Positions 1 to 8,691 of a DNA stretch of 56,699 nucleotides are shown here, in pieces; within the stretch, counting starts at the first letter, position 1, and each line of letters opens with the position of its first letter. Origin of the DNA: an uncultured Prolixibacteraceae bacterium. Its GTDB lineage: Bacteria; Bacteroidota; Bacteroidia; Bacteroidales; Prolixibacteraceae. Made by a program: the position numbers and the translations under genes. The stretch covers positions 1-56,699 of the forward strand of contig CAJXZG010000024.1 of assembly GCA_913063265.1 (NCBI GenBank), written 5' to 3'. Under the pieces are notes generated by a model, which worked only from the letters and a program-made list of their open reading frames with translations, did no database searches and was not told the DNA's origin.

Positions 1-1
1 A

Positions 2-142
2 TCTGATGATTATCTCAGAAAAAACCAGGCTGATATAGCAATTAAGAAGCTATTGGAAAATGGTGCAAATATTATTCAATCTGATGAACCTGAGTTATTG
101 ATAAGATACCTTGAATCAAAAGCCTTGCGACAAAATCAGTAA
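2..142 (+). CDS. C-terminal end of a glycerophosphodiester phosphodiesterase-like protein (partial)
   Basis: An open frame enters from the left edge and ends at the TAA at 140-142, giving the last 46 residues of a protein. The tail reads LLENGANIIQSDEPELLIRY followed by LESKALR. This resembles the C-terminal signature of GDPD-family phosphodiesterases, in which a Gly-Ala/Val-Asp-x-Ile-Gln-Thr-Asp-x-Pro segment precedes a final helix. These enzymes hydrolyse glycerophosphodiesters to glycerol-3-phosphate and an alcohol. The catalytic His/Glu/Asp residues would lie outside the window, so the assignment rests on this tail alone. The next gene, a metallophosphoesterase, has the same orientation 93 bases downstream, so a phosphate-ester scavenging pair is plausible. 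Confidence 0.55.
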   Translation, partial: SDDYLRKNQADIAIKKLLENGANIIQSDEPELLIRYLESKALRQNQ

Positions 143-235
143 GTATATATTTTTTAGAAAACAAATCTATATTTCTCATGCACTTACAAAACTTAAATCA
201 GTAACTTGCTTTATTTATATACATAAAATTATATC

Positions 236-1474
236 ATGAATTATAAATATTTATTATTCATTCTTTTATCGGTAATTATTTCATTCCCTGCCTGTAATCA
301 AAAAACAGCGTTTAAATCAGAAATTAAAACCGATAAAAAACCATGGACTTCAGAGGACTTTTACAATAATCCGGACAATTTTCAATTTGCAATTGTCGGG
401 GATCGAACCGGGGGTATGCGACCCGGTGTTTTTAAAGAGGGTATTGAAAAATTAAATATGGTTATGCCTGAATTTGTAATGTGTGTTGGTGACCTGATTC
501 AGGGATATACAACTGATACTGCCCAAATTGCAAAAGAATGGCGGGAAGCAAATCAGGTAATTGCCGGATTAAAAATGCCTTTTTTTTACCTTCCCGGAAA
601 TCATGACATAACCAATGAAGTTATGGCCAAAGAATGGGAAAAAAGATATGGAAAACGTTATTATTGTTTTGAATACAAAAATGTGCTTTTTATTGTTATG
701 GATAGTAATGATGACAAGGAATATAACATTACACGAGAACAAACCGATTTTGTATTGAACACTTTAAAAAAGCATCAAACAGTAAAATGGACTTTCCTTT
801 TAATGCACCATCCTATCTGGACATATGAAACAGATGGTCGTTTTCAGGAAATTCAAGCCGGCTTAAAAAACAGAAAACATAATGTGATAGCCGGACATGA
901 ACACAGATACAGACATGAAAAAGTTGAAGGAGCAAATTATTACGTATTGGCAACCACTGGAGGCCATTCACCCTTGCATGGGGAGATGTTCGGTCAGTTT
1001 GACCATATTACATGGATAACCATGGGTGATAACGGACCAATTATGGCTAACCTTAAACTCGATGGAATTATGCCACACGATGTAGCCACAAAAGAAACCA
1101 GAGCGAAAGCTCATTTACTTTTGTCAAATGTAAAATTTGATCACGAAATTAAATGTAATACAGGTGCGGGATTCAGAAGTGGAATGCTGAAGATTTTTTT
1201 AAAAAATCCCTCTAAAACGGATATGATTCTAAATCTCAATATATATCATCATCACCAATTGCAGATTAAAACACCCCAAAATGAGATTATAATTCCCGCT
1301 GAGAGTGAGAAACAAATTGATATTCTTCTGCATTCCGCAAAGGAACTTGCCTATAACAAAATCGATTTAATCAGAACTGATTGGGAAATTAGATATGCAG
1401 GAGAAGAACATAAAAAATATGTTTTAAAAGGAAAATCTCAATTTGAGGTAAAACCAACCAAAAAAGAAGGATAA
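236..1474 (+). CDS. Calcineurin-like metallophosphoesterase, lipoprotein
   Basis: The 412-residue product begins with a hydrophobic signal ending in Phe-Pro-Ala-Cys (Cys20), a plausible lipobox, so it is probably anchored to a membrane outside the cytoplasm. The calcineurin-like metal-binding motifs are in order: GDRTGG (55-60), GDLIQG (85-90), GNHD (121-124), HHP (191-193) and GHEH (220-223). Such enzymes use a two-metal centre to cleave phosphomono- or diesters. The first motif has Asp-x-Thr where many relatives have Asp-x-His, as in a common bacterial subgroup. Residues from about 290 on form a beta-rich tail with no recognised domain. The substrate cannot be told from sequence. It follows a GDPD-like gene in the same direction and may share its transcript. 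Confidence 0.85.
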   Translation: MNYKYLLFILLSVIISFPACNQKTAFKSEIKTDKKPWTSEDFYNNPDNFQFAIVGDRTGGMRPGVFKEGIEKLNMVMPEFVMCVGDLIQGYTTDTAQIAKEWREANQVIAGLKMPFFYLPGNHDITNEVMAKEWEKRYGKRYYCFEYKNVLFIVMDSNDDKEYNITREQTDFVLNTLKKHQTVKWTFLLMHHPIWTYETDGRFQEIQAGLKNRKHNVIAGHEHRYRHEKVEGANYYVLATTGGHSPLHGEMFGQFDHITWITMGDNGPIMANLKLDGIMPHDVATKETRAKAHLLLSNVKFDHEIKCNTGAGFRSGMLKIFLKNPSKTDMILNLNIYHHHQLQIKTPQNEIIIPAESEKQIDILLHSAKELAYNKIDLIRTDWEIRYAGEEHKKYVLKGKSQFEVKPTKKEG

Positions 1475-1525
1475 AAGGAAATTGAATTGTATTTGTTATT
1501 TTGACCAGATTTAAAATGTTATTAA

Positions 1526-2356
1526 ATGGGAATTCAGGTAGTTAAAGGAAACGGTGAAAAAGTAATTTTCGAACCGGAAAAACTAAAAAGAGCACTGGCA
1601 TTTTCGGGTGCAGGAGCAAGTGAGCAAGACAGAATTGCAAACATTGTTTCCTCCAGGTTATATCATGGAATTACTACAAAAAGAATTTACCAAATGGCCT
1701 TTGACCTTTTGAAAAAAAAATCTCATAAAATCGCCGGTCGATACAGGTTGAAAAGTGCCATTATGGATTTAGGTCCAACAGGTTATCCATTTGAAATATT
1801 TGTGGGAAAAATCCTGGAAAAAATGGGATACCAAGTTGAAACAGGAAAAATTATTCAGGGAAAATGTATTCAGCACGAAATTGATGTGATTGCAAGAAAA
1901 CCAGGAGAAATGATTATGATCGAATGCAAATTCCACAGAAATAATCAAACCAAAAGCAGTGTTCAGGTACCCTTGTATATACAATCCAGATATCTCGATG
2001 TAAAATCAGCGTGGGAGAAAGATTATGGAAAAGACATTCTTTACAGAGGTGGTGTTGTTACAAATACAAAGTTTAGTGAAGATGCAATTAATTACGCCAA
2101 ATGTGCCGGACTGATTTTGATTTCCTGGGATTATCCCGCTGATACAGGATTAAAATACTTTATAGACAGAACCGGCCTTCATCCTCTGACATCGCTTATC
2201 ACACTTACTAAAAAAGAGAAACAGCAAATTCTGGAAAAGGGTATAGTTCTATGCAGTGAAATTATTGAAAAACCAGATATTTTGAGGGAGGTTGGGATTA
2301 AAAACAATAAAATTAAAAAAGTAATTCTTGAAGCAGAAAATCTGATCGAACCCTGA
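1526..2356 (+). CDS. ATP-cone domain fused to a PD-(D/E)XK (Mrr-like) nuclease domain
   Basis: The 276-residue cytoplasmic protein opens with an ATP-cone (about 3-85; VVKGNGEKVIFEPEKLKRAL resembles the nucleotide-sensing cone of ribonucleotide reductases and NrdR). It continues with a restriction-endonuclease fold: Glu90 in a helix before KILEKMGYQVETG, Asp120 in HEIDVIA, and Glu133-Cys-Lys135 in MIMIECKFH, a complete Glu...Asp...Glu-x-Lys metal-dependent nuclease centre. Residues 205-276 are a helical tail of unknown role. There is no methyltransferase or other restriction gene nearby. Domain assignments are from motifs; nuclease activity and nucleotide control are inferences. The gene starts 51 bases after the phosphoesterase and converges on the MFS gene, with 18 bases between stops. 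Confidence 0.75.
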   Translation: MGIQVVKGNGEKVIFEPEKLKRALAFSGAGASEQDRIANIVSSRLYHGITTKRIYQMAFDLLKKKSHKIAGRYRLKSAIMDLGPTGYPFEIFVGKILEKMGYQVETGKIIQGKCIQHEIDVIARKPGEMIMIECKFHRNNQTKSSVQVPLYIQSRYLDVKSAWEKDYGKDILYRGGVVTNTKFSEDAINYAKCAGLILISWDYPADTGLKYFIDRTGLHPLTSLITLTKKEKQQILEKGIVLCSEIIEKPDILREVGIKNNKIKKVILEAENLIEP

Positions 2357-2374
2357 TTTATTTCGCCTCTGAAA

Positions 2375-3526
2375 TCAATTTTTTCTGACATAAATTGAAA
2401 GCCATAAAATGTAGGTCATACAGGCCCCGATTACAAAAACACCTGCAAGCGGTGAAACAAGTGTACTTATAAGCCCCATTAACAGAGGGATAAACGCACC
2501 TCCCGATACTGCCATAATCAAAAGTCCGGAAATTTCATTGGCTCTGTCAGGAAGTTTTTCCAAGGAAAGTGAAAAGACCAAAGGAAACATATTTCCGGTC
2601 CCCAATCCAATAACAAATATAGCAACCAAAGCGATTGTAAATCCGGGTGAGAAATATATTCCTGCTACACCTGCCAAAGAAGTTAAAGCAGTAATAAAAA
2701 GAAAAACACGAGGTTTTATCCAATTTAAAATAATGGCTCCAATTAACCGTGAAATGGTTTCTCCGGCAAAAAATGCACTGATTCCCCAAGCGGCTTTTTC
2801 GAGTGAAATACCATATTTCGAAATTAAAACATTTGCAATGTTTGTATTCGTGGCTACTTCAACACCGACTACAAGAAAAATGGACAAGGCCATTAATGCA
2901 ACAAAACGGTTTTTTAACAAACCAAAACAAGAGGCAAATGTAGCCGGCTTTCTTTCCGGTTTCGATTCAGCAATGGGCGTTAACATTAACCAGATAGCTC
3001 CCAGTATCGAAGTAATTCCATATACGCCGAGAACAAGACGCCAATTTCCAAATTTGGAAGCCATAAAAGCAGCAATCAAAGGACCTGCAAATGATATAAC
3101 AGCTTTTACAAATTGAGACGAACTTAAAAAACTTGCCAGTTTATCAGCCGGTGCAACATCCTGTAAAAGCGGATTTGCCGAAACCTGAATTATAGTATTT
3201 CCTATACCGAGCAGAATAAATGAGGCAAACATCATAGGAAATGAATAATGCAAAAAAGGTAAACCCAAACCCAGAGCCTGAATGACCATGCCGATCATTA
3301 GCATTTTCTTTTTACCCAGTTTATCCTGTAAAACTCCTGCAGGTACAGACAATATAAAAAACCACAGCAAAACCATCATGGGTAAAAACTGGGCTGTAAA
3401 ACTCGAAAGTTCAAAATCCTGTTTAATATATTCCGTGGATACACCGATGATATCCACAAATCCCATAATTATGAATGCAAAAAAAGCAGGGAGAAGTTTA
3501 ACCCATAAGTTTTTTCCTGATGTCAT
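2375..3526 (-). CDS. MFS transporter, FucP-like sugar permease
   Basis: A polytopic membrane protein with about 12 predicted helices. The first helix region (LLPAFFAFIIMGFVDIIGVS) and the loop SVPAGVLQDKLGKKK are typical of the FucP/GluP branch of the major facilitator superfamily, which imports monosaccharides with protons. Interior and C-terminal pieces such as GLGTGNMFPLVFSLSLEKLP and SGLLIMAVSGGAFIPLLMG fit that branch. The ATG at 3526 is preferred; an in-frame TTG at 3598 would add 24 residues, and no clear ribosome-binding site decides between them. It stands alone, convergent with the ATP-cone nuclease and divergent from the acyltransferase. The exact sugar cannot be read from the sequence, so the symbol fucP is not applied. 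Confidence 0.8.
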   Translation of the reverse strand: MTSGKNLWVKLLPAFFAFIIMGFVDIIGVSTEYIKQDFELSSFTAQFLPMMVLLWFFILSVPAGVLQDKLGKKKMLMIGMVIQALGLGLPFLHYSFPMMFASFILLGIGNTIIQVSANPLLQDVAPADKLASFLSSSQFVKAVISFAGPLIAAFMASKFGNWRLVLGVYGITSILGAIWLMLTPIAESKPERKPATFASCFGLLKNRFVALMALSIFLVVGVEVATNTNIANVLISKYGISLEKAAWGISAFFAGETISRLIGAIILNWIKPRVFLFITALTSLAGVAGIYFSPGFTIALVAIFVIGLGTGNMFPLVFSLSLEKLPDRANEISGLLIMAVSGGAFIPLLMGLISTLVSPLAGVFVIGACMTYILWLSIYVRKN

Positions 3527-3729
3527 GTCCCAGTTTGTTTTGTCGACAGTTTGATTTAAAGTCCCGAATATATTTAAAATTTTGTTGAATAAAGACAATT
3601 TGGAATTAATATAATTCCATGAAAACCAAGTTAAATTTGATTATTAAATGTTTATAAGATTTTGTTATCTTTAATCCGATTTTGAAAACATTTTCAAATG
3701 CTTTACTAGATTTTTCAAATCCAAAATCT

Positions 3730-4890
3730 ATGAAGAACAAACTCCTTATACCAAAAACAATTAATCAAAATAGTTTTGATTTTTTTAGAGTATTATTGGC
3801 GCTTTCAGTTATTCTTTGTCATAGTTATGTAATTTATTTGGGTTGGGATTCTTTTGTAAAATATGAACCTTTCATGAAATGGACGGAAGGACAGATAAGC
3901 ATTGGGAGTACAGCTGTAAATTTCTTTTTTGTAATCAGCGGTTTTCTGATCATCCGTAGTTTTAAATACTCTAAAAATGTTTTTCAATATTTCAAAAAAC
4001 GAATTCTAAGGATTTATCCAGGCTTTATAGTTGTATTTATAATGAGCTTTTTTGTTTTTGGTCCAATTGGACATATGAAAAGTTGGAATTTTGAGGCCTA
4101 TCGAAGTTTTTTGGAAGGTATATCAGTAAAACGAGAAATTGCAAATATGCTAAGCCTGCAATCTCCGATAGAAAACAAATACTTTACTAATCTTCCTCAA
4201 ACTGGATTAAATAACTCACTTTGGACAATTCAATACGAATTTATTTGTTACCTGATGATTCCGGTATTTGCGTGGTTAGGAATATTAAAAAGAAAAAGTT
4301 GGCTTTTGGTTACACTAATAATTATTCATTTAGTACTAGTTCTGCAAAGCCTGGGATATATACTTTCTTTCAATCAAAATTTAAATGGAATTATTTTAAG
4401 TAATCCGTATTATTATCCGCGTTTCTTTACTTATTTTCTTCTTGGATGCACTGTTTATCATTACAAAAATATCATACCAAGAAACATATGGTTTGCCGTG
4501 CTTTCTGCAATAATTTTCTTATTAGGTTTTACAACGAATTTGGTAGACATTTTTTGGCCGATATCAGGAACTTACTTATTATTTTACATGGCATATGAAC
4601 CTAAAATAATGTTACCAAATTTTGCAAAGCATGGAGATTTGTCTTACGGAATTTATCTATATGGATGGCCAGTCCAACAATTAATAATGCTCTATTTTGG
4701 AAGCTACCTTAATTCAAAATTGTTATTTGTTGTTGTAACTCCCGTTGTTGTAATTTTTGCAATTATGAGTTGGAAACTAGTTGAAAGTCCTATGTTAAAA
4801 CTCAAGAACAAAAGAATTTTGGGTAATAAAAATCGGATAATACTATCCGGTTTTCACAAATTTTATACATCTTTTAAAAAAGCTTCCTGA
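3730..4890 (+). CDS. Membrane acyltransferase family 3 (OafA/YrhL type)
   Basis: About 386 residues with roughly ten membrane segments. The opening after the start, NSFDFFRVLLALSVILCHSY, carries the Arg and His of the acyltransferase-3 signature (R-x(10)-H), followed by VNFFFVISGFLI and the KRILRIYPGF loop. Family members transfer acetyl or other acyl groups to surface polysaccharides, lipids or antibiotics at the cytoplasmic membrane. The ATG at 3730 places the catalytic motif near residue 30, as usual; an upstream TTG at 3682 would add 16 residues of low complexity. Base composition is richer in A/T than its neighbours, which is common for this family. No partner polysaccharide genes are adjacent, so the acceptor is unknown. 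Confidence 0.85.
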   Translation: MKNKLLIPKTINQNSFDFFRVLLALSVILCHSYVIYLGWDSFVKYEPFMKWTEGQISIGSTAVNFFFVISGFLIIRSFKYSKNVFQYFKKRILRIYPGFIVVFIMSFFVFGPIGHMKSWNFEAYRSFLEGISVKREIANMLSLQSPIENKYFTNLPQTGLNNSLWTIQYEFICYLMIPVFAWLGILKRKSWLLVTLIIIHLVLVLQSLGYILSFNQNLNGIILSNPYYYPRFFTYFLLGCTVYHYKNIIPRNIWFAVLSAIIFLLGFTTNLVDIFWPISGTYLLFYMAYEPKIMLPNFAKHGDLSYGIYLYGWPVQQLIMLYFGSYLNSKLLFVVVTPVVVIFAIMSWKLVESPMLKLKNKRILGNKNRIILSGFHKFYTSFKKAS

Positions 4891-4906
4891 TATCCCTGAG
4901 GAAAAC

Positions 4907-6103
4907 TTACCTCACCAATTCAAAAGATTGTTTTGCGATTTCCAATTCCTCATTCGTGGGAATAACAAGTATTTTAGTTTTCGATTCTTCAGTATTAATT
5001 TCTCTGATATTCTTACTGCGTTCATCATTCAACTTGTAATTAAGCTTTATGCCCAGGTAATCCATATTCTCACAAACTAACTTGCGCGCAATACTATCGT
5101 TTTCGCCAATACCGGCTGTAAAAACAATGGAATCCAGTCCGTTCATTGCAGCAGCATAACTTCCAATAAATTGTTTTATCCGGTAAGCATACATCTCATA
5201 TGCTAAAATTGCGTCTTTATCATCTTTTAAATAATTGGCCTCTATATCACGCATATCTGTATATCCTGTTAAACCTTGCATTCCACTTTCTTTGTTTAAA
5301 ATGCGATTTACTTCTTCAACAGAATACCCCTTTTGTTCAACCAGATAAAATATAATAAGCGGATCAATACTTCCGGAGCGGGTACCCATTATCAATCCGT
5401 TTAAAGGTCCTATTCCCATCGAAGTGTCAACACAAACACCTCCGTCAACAGCAGCCATGGAAGCACCATTTCCCAGATGAATTGTAACAATTTTTGCTTT
5501 TGGATTATTTAAATATTTAATCGCTTTTTCAGAGACATATTTATGTGAAGTTCCATGAAAACCATATTTCCGAATTCCCATTTCGCTATACATTTTTTTC
5601 GGAATTGCGTATCTGTAGGCTACTTCAGGCATGGTCTGATGAAAGGCCGTATCAAATACTCCAACTTGTATTGCATTAGGGAAAACAGTCTCTGCAACTT
5701 CAACACCCGTTAAATTTGCCGGGTTGTGCAAAGGAGCCAGCGGAAACAATTCTTTAACTTTTGCTTTTACTTCATCGTTGATAATTACTGTTTTTGTAAA
5801 TGCCTCCCCTCCATGCACTAATCGGTGTCCAACAGCTTTAATTTCAGAAGGATCCGAAATAACTCCAACTTCATTATCTGTTAAAAGCTCAGCAACTCTC
5901 TTTAATCCAACGGTATGATTAGGTATTGGAAAAGTTTCCGTTACTTTATTTTCTTTTCCGTTAATAACATACTTGTGTTTTACTTTTCCTTCTTCTAATC
6001 CTATTCTTTCAACTATTCCACTCGACAATGGAAGTTCAGTTGTCATATCGATTAACTGGTATTTTATTGACGAACTTCCAGCATTTACTACTAATATGTT
6101 CAT
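4907..6103 (-). CDS. ackA: Acetate kinase
   Basis: The 398-residue protein has the full acetate kinase pattern: NAGSSSIKYQL at the N-terminus, AVGHRLVHGGE, the DTAFHQTMP loop, YGFHGTSH, HLGNGAS, the nucleotide-binding GLIMGTRSGSIDP segment and FTAGIGEN. It interconverts acetyl phosphate plus ADP with acetate plus ATP in the cytoplasm, giving substrate-level ATP in fermentation. Length and motif order match the family. It lies 75 bases downstream of pta on the same strand, the usual paired arrangement, and is almost certainly co-transcribed with it. It converges on the acyltransferase gene with 16 bases between stops. No missing catalytic residue was noticed. Confidence 0.97.
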   Translation of the reverse strand: MNILVVNAGSSSIKYQLIDMTTELPLSSGIVERIGLEEGKVKHKYVINGKENKVTETFPIPNHTVGLKRVAELLTDNEVGVISDPSEIKAVGHRLVHGGEAFTKTVIINDEVKAKVKELFPLAPLHNPANLTGVEVAETVFPNAIQVGVFDTAFHQTMPEVAYRYAIPKKMYSEMGIRKYGFHGTSHKYVSEKAIKYLNNPKAKIVTIHLGNGASMAAVDGGVCVDTSMGIGPLNGLIMGTRSGSIDPLIIFYLVEQKGYSVEEVNRILNKESGMQGLTGYTDMRDIEANYLKDDKDAILAYEMYAYRIKQFIGSYAAAMNGLDSIVFTAGIGENDSIARKLVCENMDYLGIKLNYKLNDERSKNIREINTEESKTKILVIPTNEELEIAKQSFELVR

Positions 6104-6178
6104 ATTATTTTTTTACGTATCGATTATTTTATTATCAGATTTTATGTTTGAGATAAATTTCAATACCCCTTTGCAGAA

Positions 6179-8272
6179 TTAAAAATCCCCCTGTGCCTGG
6201 ATTGCGGTAATTACAACAGTATTAAAAATATCTTCGGTTGTACATCCCCTGCTTAAATCGTTTACAGGTTTATTCAATCCCTGAAGCATTGGTCCAATGG
6301 CCAAGGCACCGGTTTCCCGCTGAATTGCTTTATAGGTATTATTACCTGTATTCAAATCGGGGAAAATTAAAACACTTGCCTGTCCTGCTACGTCAGAGTC
6401 TGGCATTTTACTTTTCCCGACTTTTGGATCAACTGCGGCATCATACTGAATAGGCCCCTCAATCTTTAAGTCAGGACGCAGCTCCTTTGCTTTTTTGGTA
6501 GCAGCTTTAACTTTGTCTACTTCTACTCCACTTCCCGAGGAGCCAGAGGAATAGGAAAGCATAGCAACTTTTGGCTCAATGCCAAACGCTTTTGCCGATT
6601 CGGCTGAAGAAATAGCAATTTCTGCCAACTGATCTGCTGTTGGACTTACGTTCACTGCACAATCGCCCATTACAGAAACATGATCATCAAGACACATAAA
6701 GAAGCACGAAGAAACCGTAGATACTCCGGGACGGGTTTTGACAAATTGTAATGCAGGAATAATTGTATGAGCTGTTGTATGGGCAGCTCCTGATACCATA
6801 CCATCAGCATGACCTTTATATACCATCATTGTGCCAAAATAAGAAACATCGGCCATGGCATCCTGGGCCATTTCCTCCGGAATGTTTTTATGTTTTCTTA
6901 GCTGGTGGTAGGTGCGCCAGTAATCCTCGTAATTTTCAGAATCAAGAGGATTTATAATATTTATATTTTCGTTAATATTAACTCCAATTTTTCTGGCTTT
7001 AGCCATTATTTCTTCAGGTTTACCAAGCAAAGTAATATCCACCACATTTTGTTCTATTAAACTTACAGCAGCTTTTAAAATTCGGGGATCTGTACCTTCA
7101 GGAAGGACAATACGTTTTTTATTTGCTTTAGCCCTTGCCACCAGGTTATATTGAAACATATAAGGTGTAACTACCTTTGTTTTAAACTTCCTGAACTTGT
7201 GGATTAACAATTTAGTATTCACATGTTCTTCAAAAGTAGAAATGCTTAACTCAATTTTACGGGTAACCCCGGGCCTTATTTTTGGTATTACATTCGATAT
7301 CTTTTGAGCGGTAACAAAAGTTGCATCGTCAACAAGAATTATAGGGACAATACTTGGCAAACCTTCAATCAGTTTCATTATCTGGTCTTCCGGTCTCATT
7401 CCCCCGGTTACCACTATTCCGGCTATTGATGGGTAGTTTGTTGAAACATTCGCTTGTAAAGCTCCTAAAATTATTTCGGATCGATCTCCGGGCGTAATTG
7501 TCAAAGTGTTTTCCGTCAATCTGTCCAGAAAATTTCGAAGCTGCATGGCACCAACTCCATATCTGTCAACCTGATTATCAAGTAAATCTTCGCCATAAAG
7601 TACAGTACCGTTTATTTCTTCCAGAATCTCCCTTACAGTCGGACTGCCAAGTTTGCTTATTTCAGGAATTATTTCGATATGGGTATCAGCCGGAATTACC
7701 TCCAACAGTTCCTTTCTCATACTTTCAATATCTCCTTCAGGAACCCGGTTCATAAAAACAGCCTGAATGTTGACATCATTTTCAGCATAGGTTTTTACAG
7801 CTAAATCAAGATTAGCAACCGCATCTTTCATTTCTTTTTCGTACGATGTACTAATCAGAAAAGTAGGAATTGACAGGTTTTTTGCTATCTCAACATTTAG
7901 ATCAAATTCAAATGAATAACCTTTAACTTCAAAATCGGAACCTTCAACCAAAACAAAATCAAAACGTTCTTCTATTTCCTTGTATTTACCTATTATCTGA
8001 TCAATTAAACGGGCTTCCTGTCCCAGGTTTTTATATTTTATTACCTGTGAAATGGTAAAACCATACGCTTCTTTATACTCCATATCCAGATTAAAATACG
8101 AAAGCATGGTTTCAATATGGTTATCCCTTTGACCTTGGGGATAATCATTTATAATTGGCCTGAAATAGCCTACTTTTGTAGCCCTTGAAAGTACCAGTTT
8201 CATCAGCCCCAGAGAAACAACTGATCTTCCTGTATTTCGTTCTGTATTGGTAATATAAACTCCTCTTTTCAT
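6179..8272 (-). CDS. pta: Phosphate acetyltransferase, long form with BioD-like and DRTGG domains
   Basis: The 697-residue enzyme converts acetyl-CoA and phosphate to acetyl phosphate and CoA, supplying AckA. The N-terminal ~200 residues are a dethiobiotin-synthetase-like P-loop domain (GVYITNTERNTGRSVVSLGL), residues about 210-320 a DRTGG-type domain (GALQANVSTNYPSIAGIVVT), and about 375-695 the catalytic PTA domain, with KRIVLPEGTDPRILKA, GMVSGAAHTTAHTI and SSGSSGSGVEVDKVK. Length matches the three-domain Pta of enteric bacteria rather than the short ~330-residue form. In long Pta enzymes the N-terminal part is known to tune activity by metabolites. A candidate TAnnTTTG -10 element lies about 100 bases upstream. 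Confidence 0.96.
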   Translation of the reverse strand: MKRGVYITNTERNTGRSVVSLGLMKLVLSRATKVGYFRPIINDYPQGQRDNHIETMLSYFNLDMEYKEAYGFTISQVIKYKNLGQEARLIDQIIGKYKEIEERFDFVLVEGSDFEVKGYSFEFDLNVEIAKNLSIPTFLISTSYEKEMKDAVANLDLAVKTYAENDVNIQAVFMNRVPEGDIESMRKELLEVIPADTHIEIIPEISKLGSPTVREILEEINGTVLYGEDLLDNQVDRYGVGAMQLRNFLDRLTENTLTITPGDRSEIILGALQANVSTNYPSIAGIVVTGGMRPEDQIMKLIEGLPSIVPIILVDDATFVTAQKISNVIPKIRPGVTRKIELSISTFEEHVNTKLLIHKFRKFKTKVVTPYMFQYNLVARAKANKKRIVLPEGTDPRILKAAVSLIEQNVVDITLLGKPEEIMAKARKIGVNINENINIINPLDSENYEDYWRTYHQLRKHKNIPEEMAQDAMADVSYFGTMMVYKGHADGMVSGAAHTTAHTIIPALQFVKTRPGVSTVSSCFFMCLDDHVSVMGDCAVNVSPTADQLAEIAISSAESAKAFGIEPKVAMLSYSSGSSGSGVEVDKVKAATKKAKELRPDLKIEGPIQYDAAVDPKVGKSKMPDSDVAGQASVLIFPDLNTGNNTYKAIQRETGALAIGPMLQGLNKPVNDLSRGCTTEDIFNTVVITAIQAQGDF

Positions 8273-8691
8273 ACCCGAATTTGTTCTGCTTTTACAAATA
8301 TCATTTCTGTTTGCTTCTTTATGAAACCACTTAATACCCTAAAACAGAAATGTTTTTCTTTCTTTATTTTTCGCAAAAATATAAAAGTATACCGGTTGTT
8401 TTTAATATAAGTACATAATTAAGAAACGAACGATAAAAAATTTACATTTAGTTAGCTGTGTGGTTTTCAATACACCAATTTGCCGGATTTTAAATGTTTC
8501 ATCAAAAAACAAAAATCTCCCGATGTTAAAAAAAATCAAAATTGAGTACTGCCTTTTAAATTTCAGATTCAGCTTAATTATAAATTAATTTGTTCAATCT
8601 AAACTGCAACAAACTAATGTTGTTTATGTATTTATTTGTTTAAAGTTTCGTCACTTATGAACTGAATATATTTTAAATTTGAAAATATATT
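8273..8691. other. 419-base divergent intergenic region between pta and the CNNM gene
   Basis: AT-rich, with no convincing small ORF or RNA gene. It must hold the promoters of the pta-ackA operon (leftward) and of the CNNM-type gene (rightward). A minus-strand TATTTTTG at 8381-8374 and a plus-strand TAAATTTG at 8674-8681 are the only matches to the Bacteroidota -7 element that I see. The second lies only 11 bases before the ATG, so it would give an almost leaderless transcript and is doubtful. Confidence 0.5.
8374..8381 (-). promoter_or_regulatory. Candidate Bacteroidota -7 element for pta-ackA
   Basis: On the minus strand the octamer is TATTTTTG, followed by CG, a match to TAnnTTTG used by the primary sigma factor of this phylum. 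It lies about 100 bases before the pta start. No clear TTTG -33 box sits 17-23 bases upstream of it, so it is only a candidate. Confidence 0.4.

Noticed and set aside
2538..3116. A 192-codon plus-strand open frame
   Set aside because: It is antisense to the MFS transporter, whose membrane helices and family motifs are clear; the plus-strand product is low-complexity and basic with no family.
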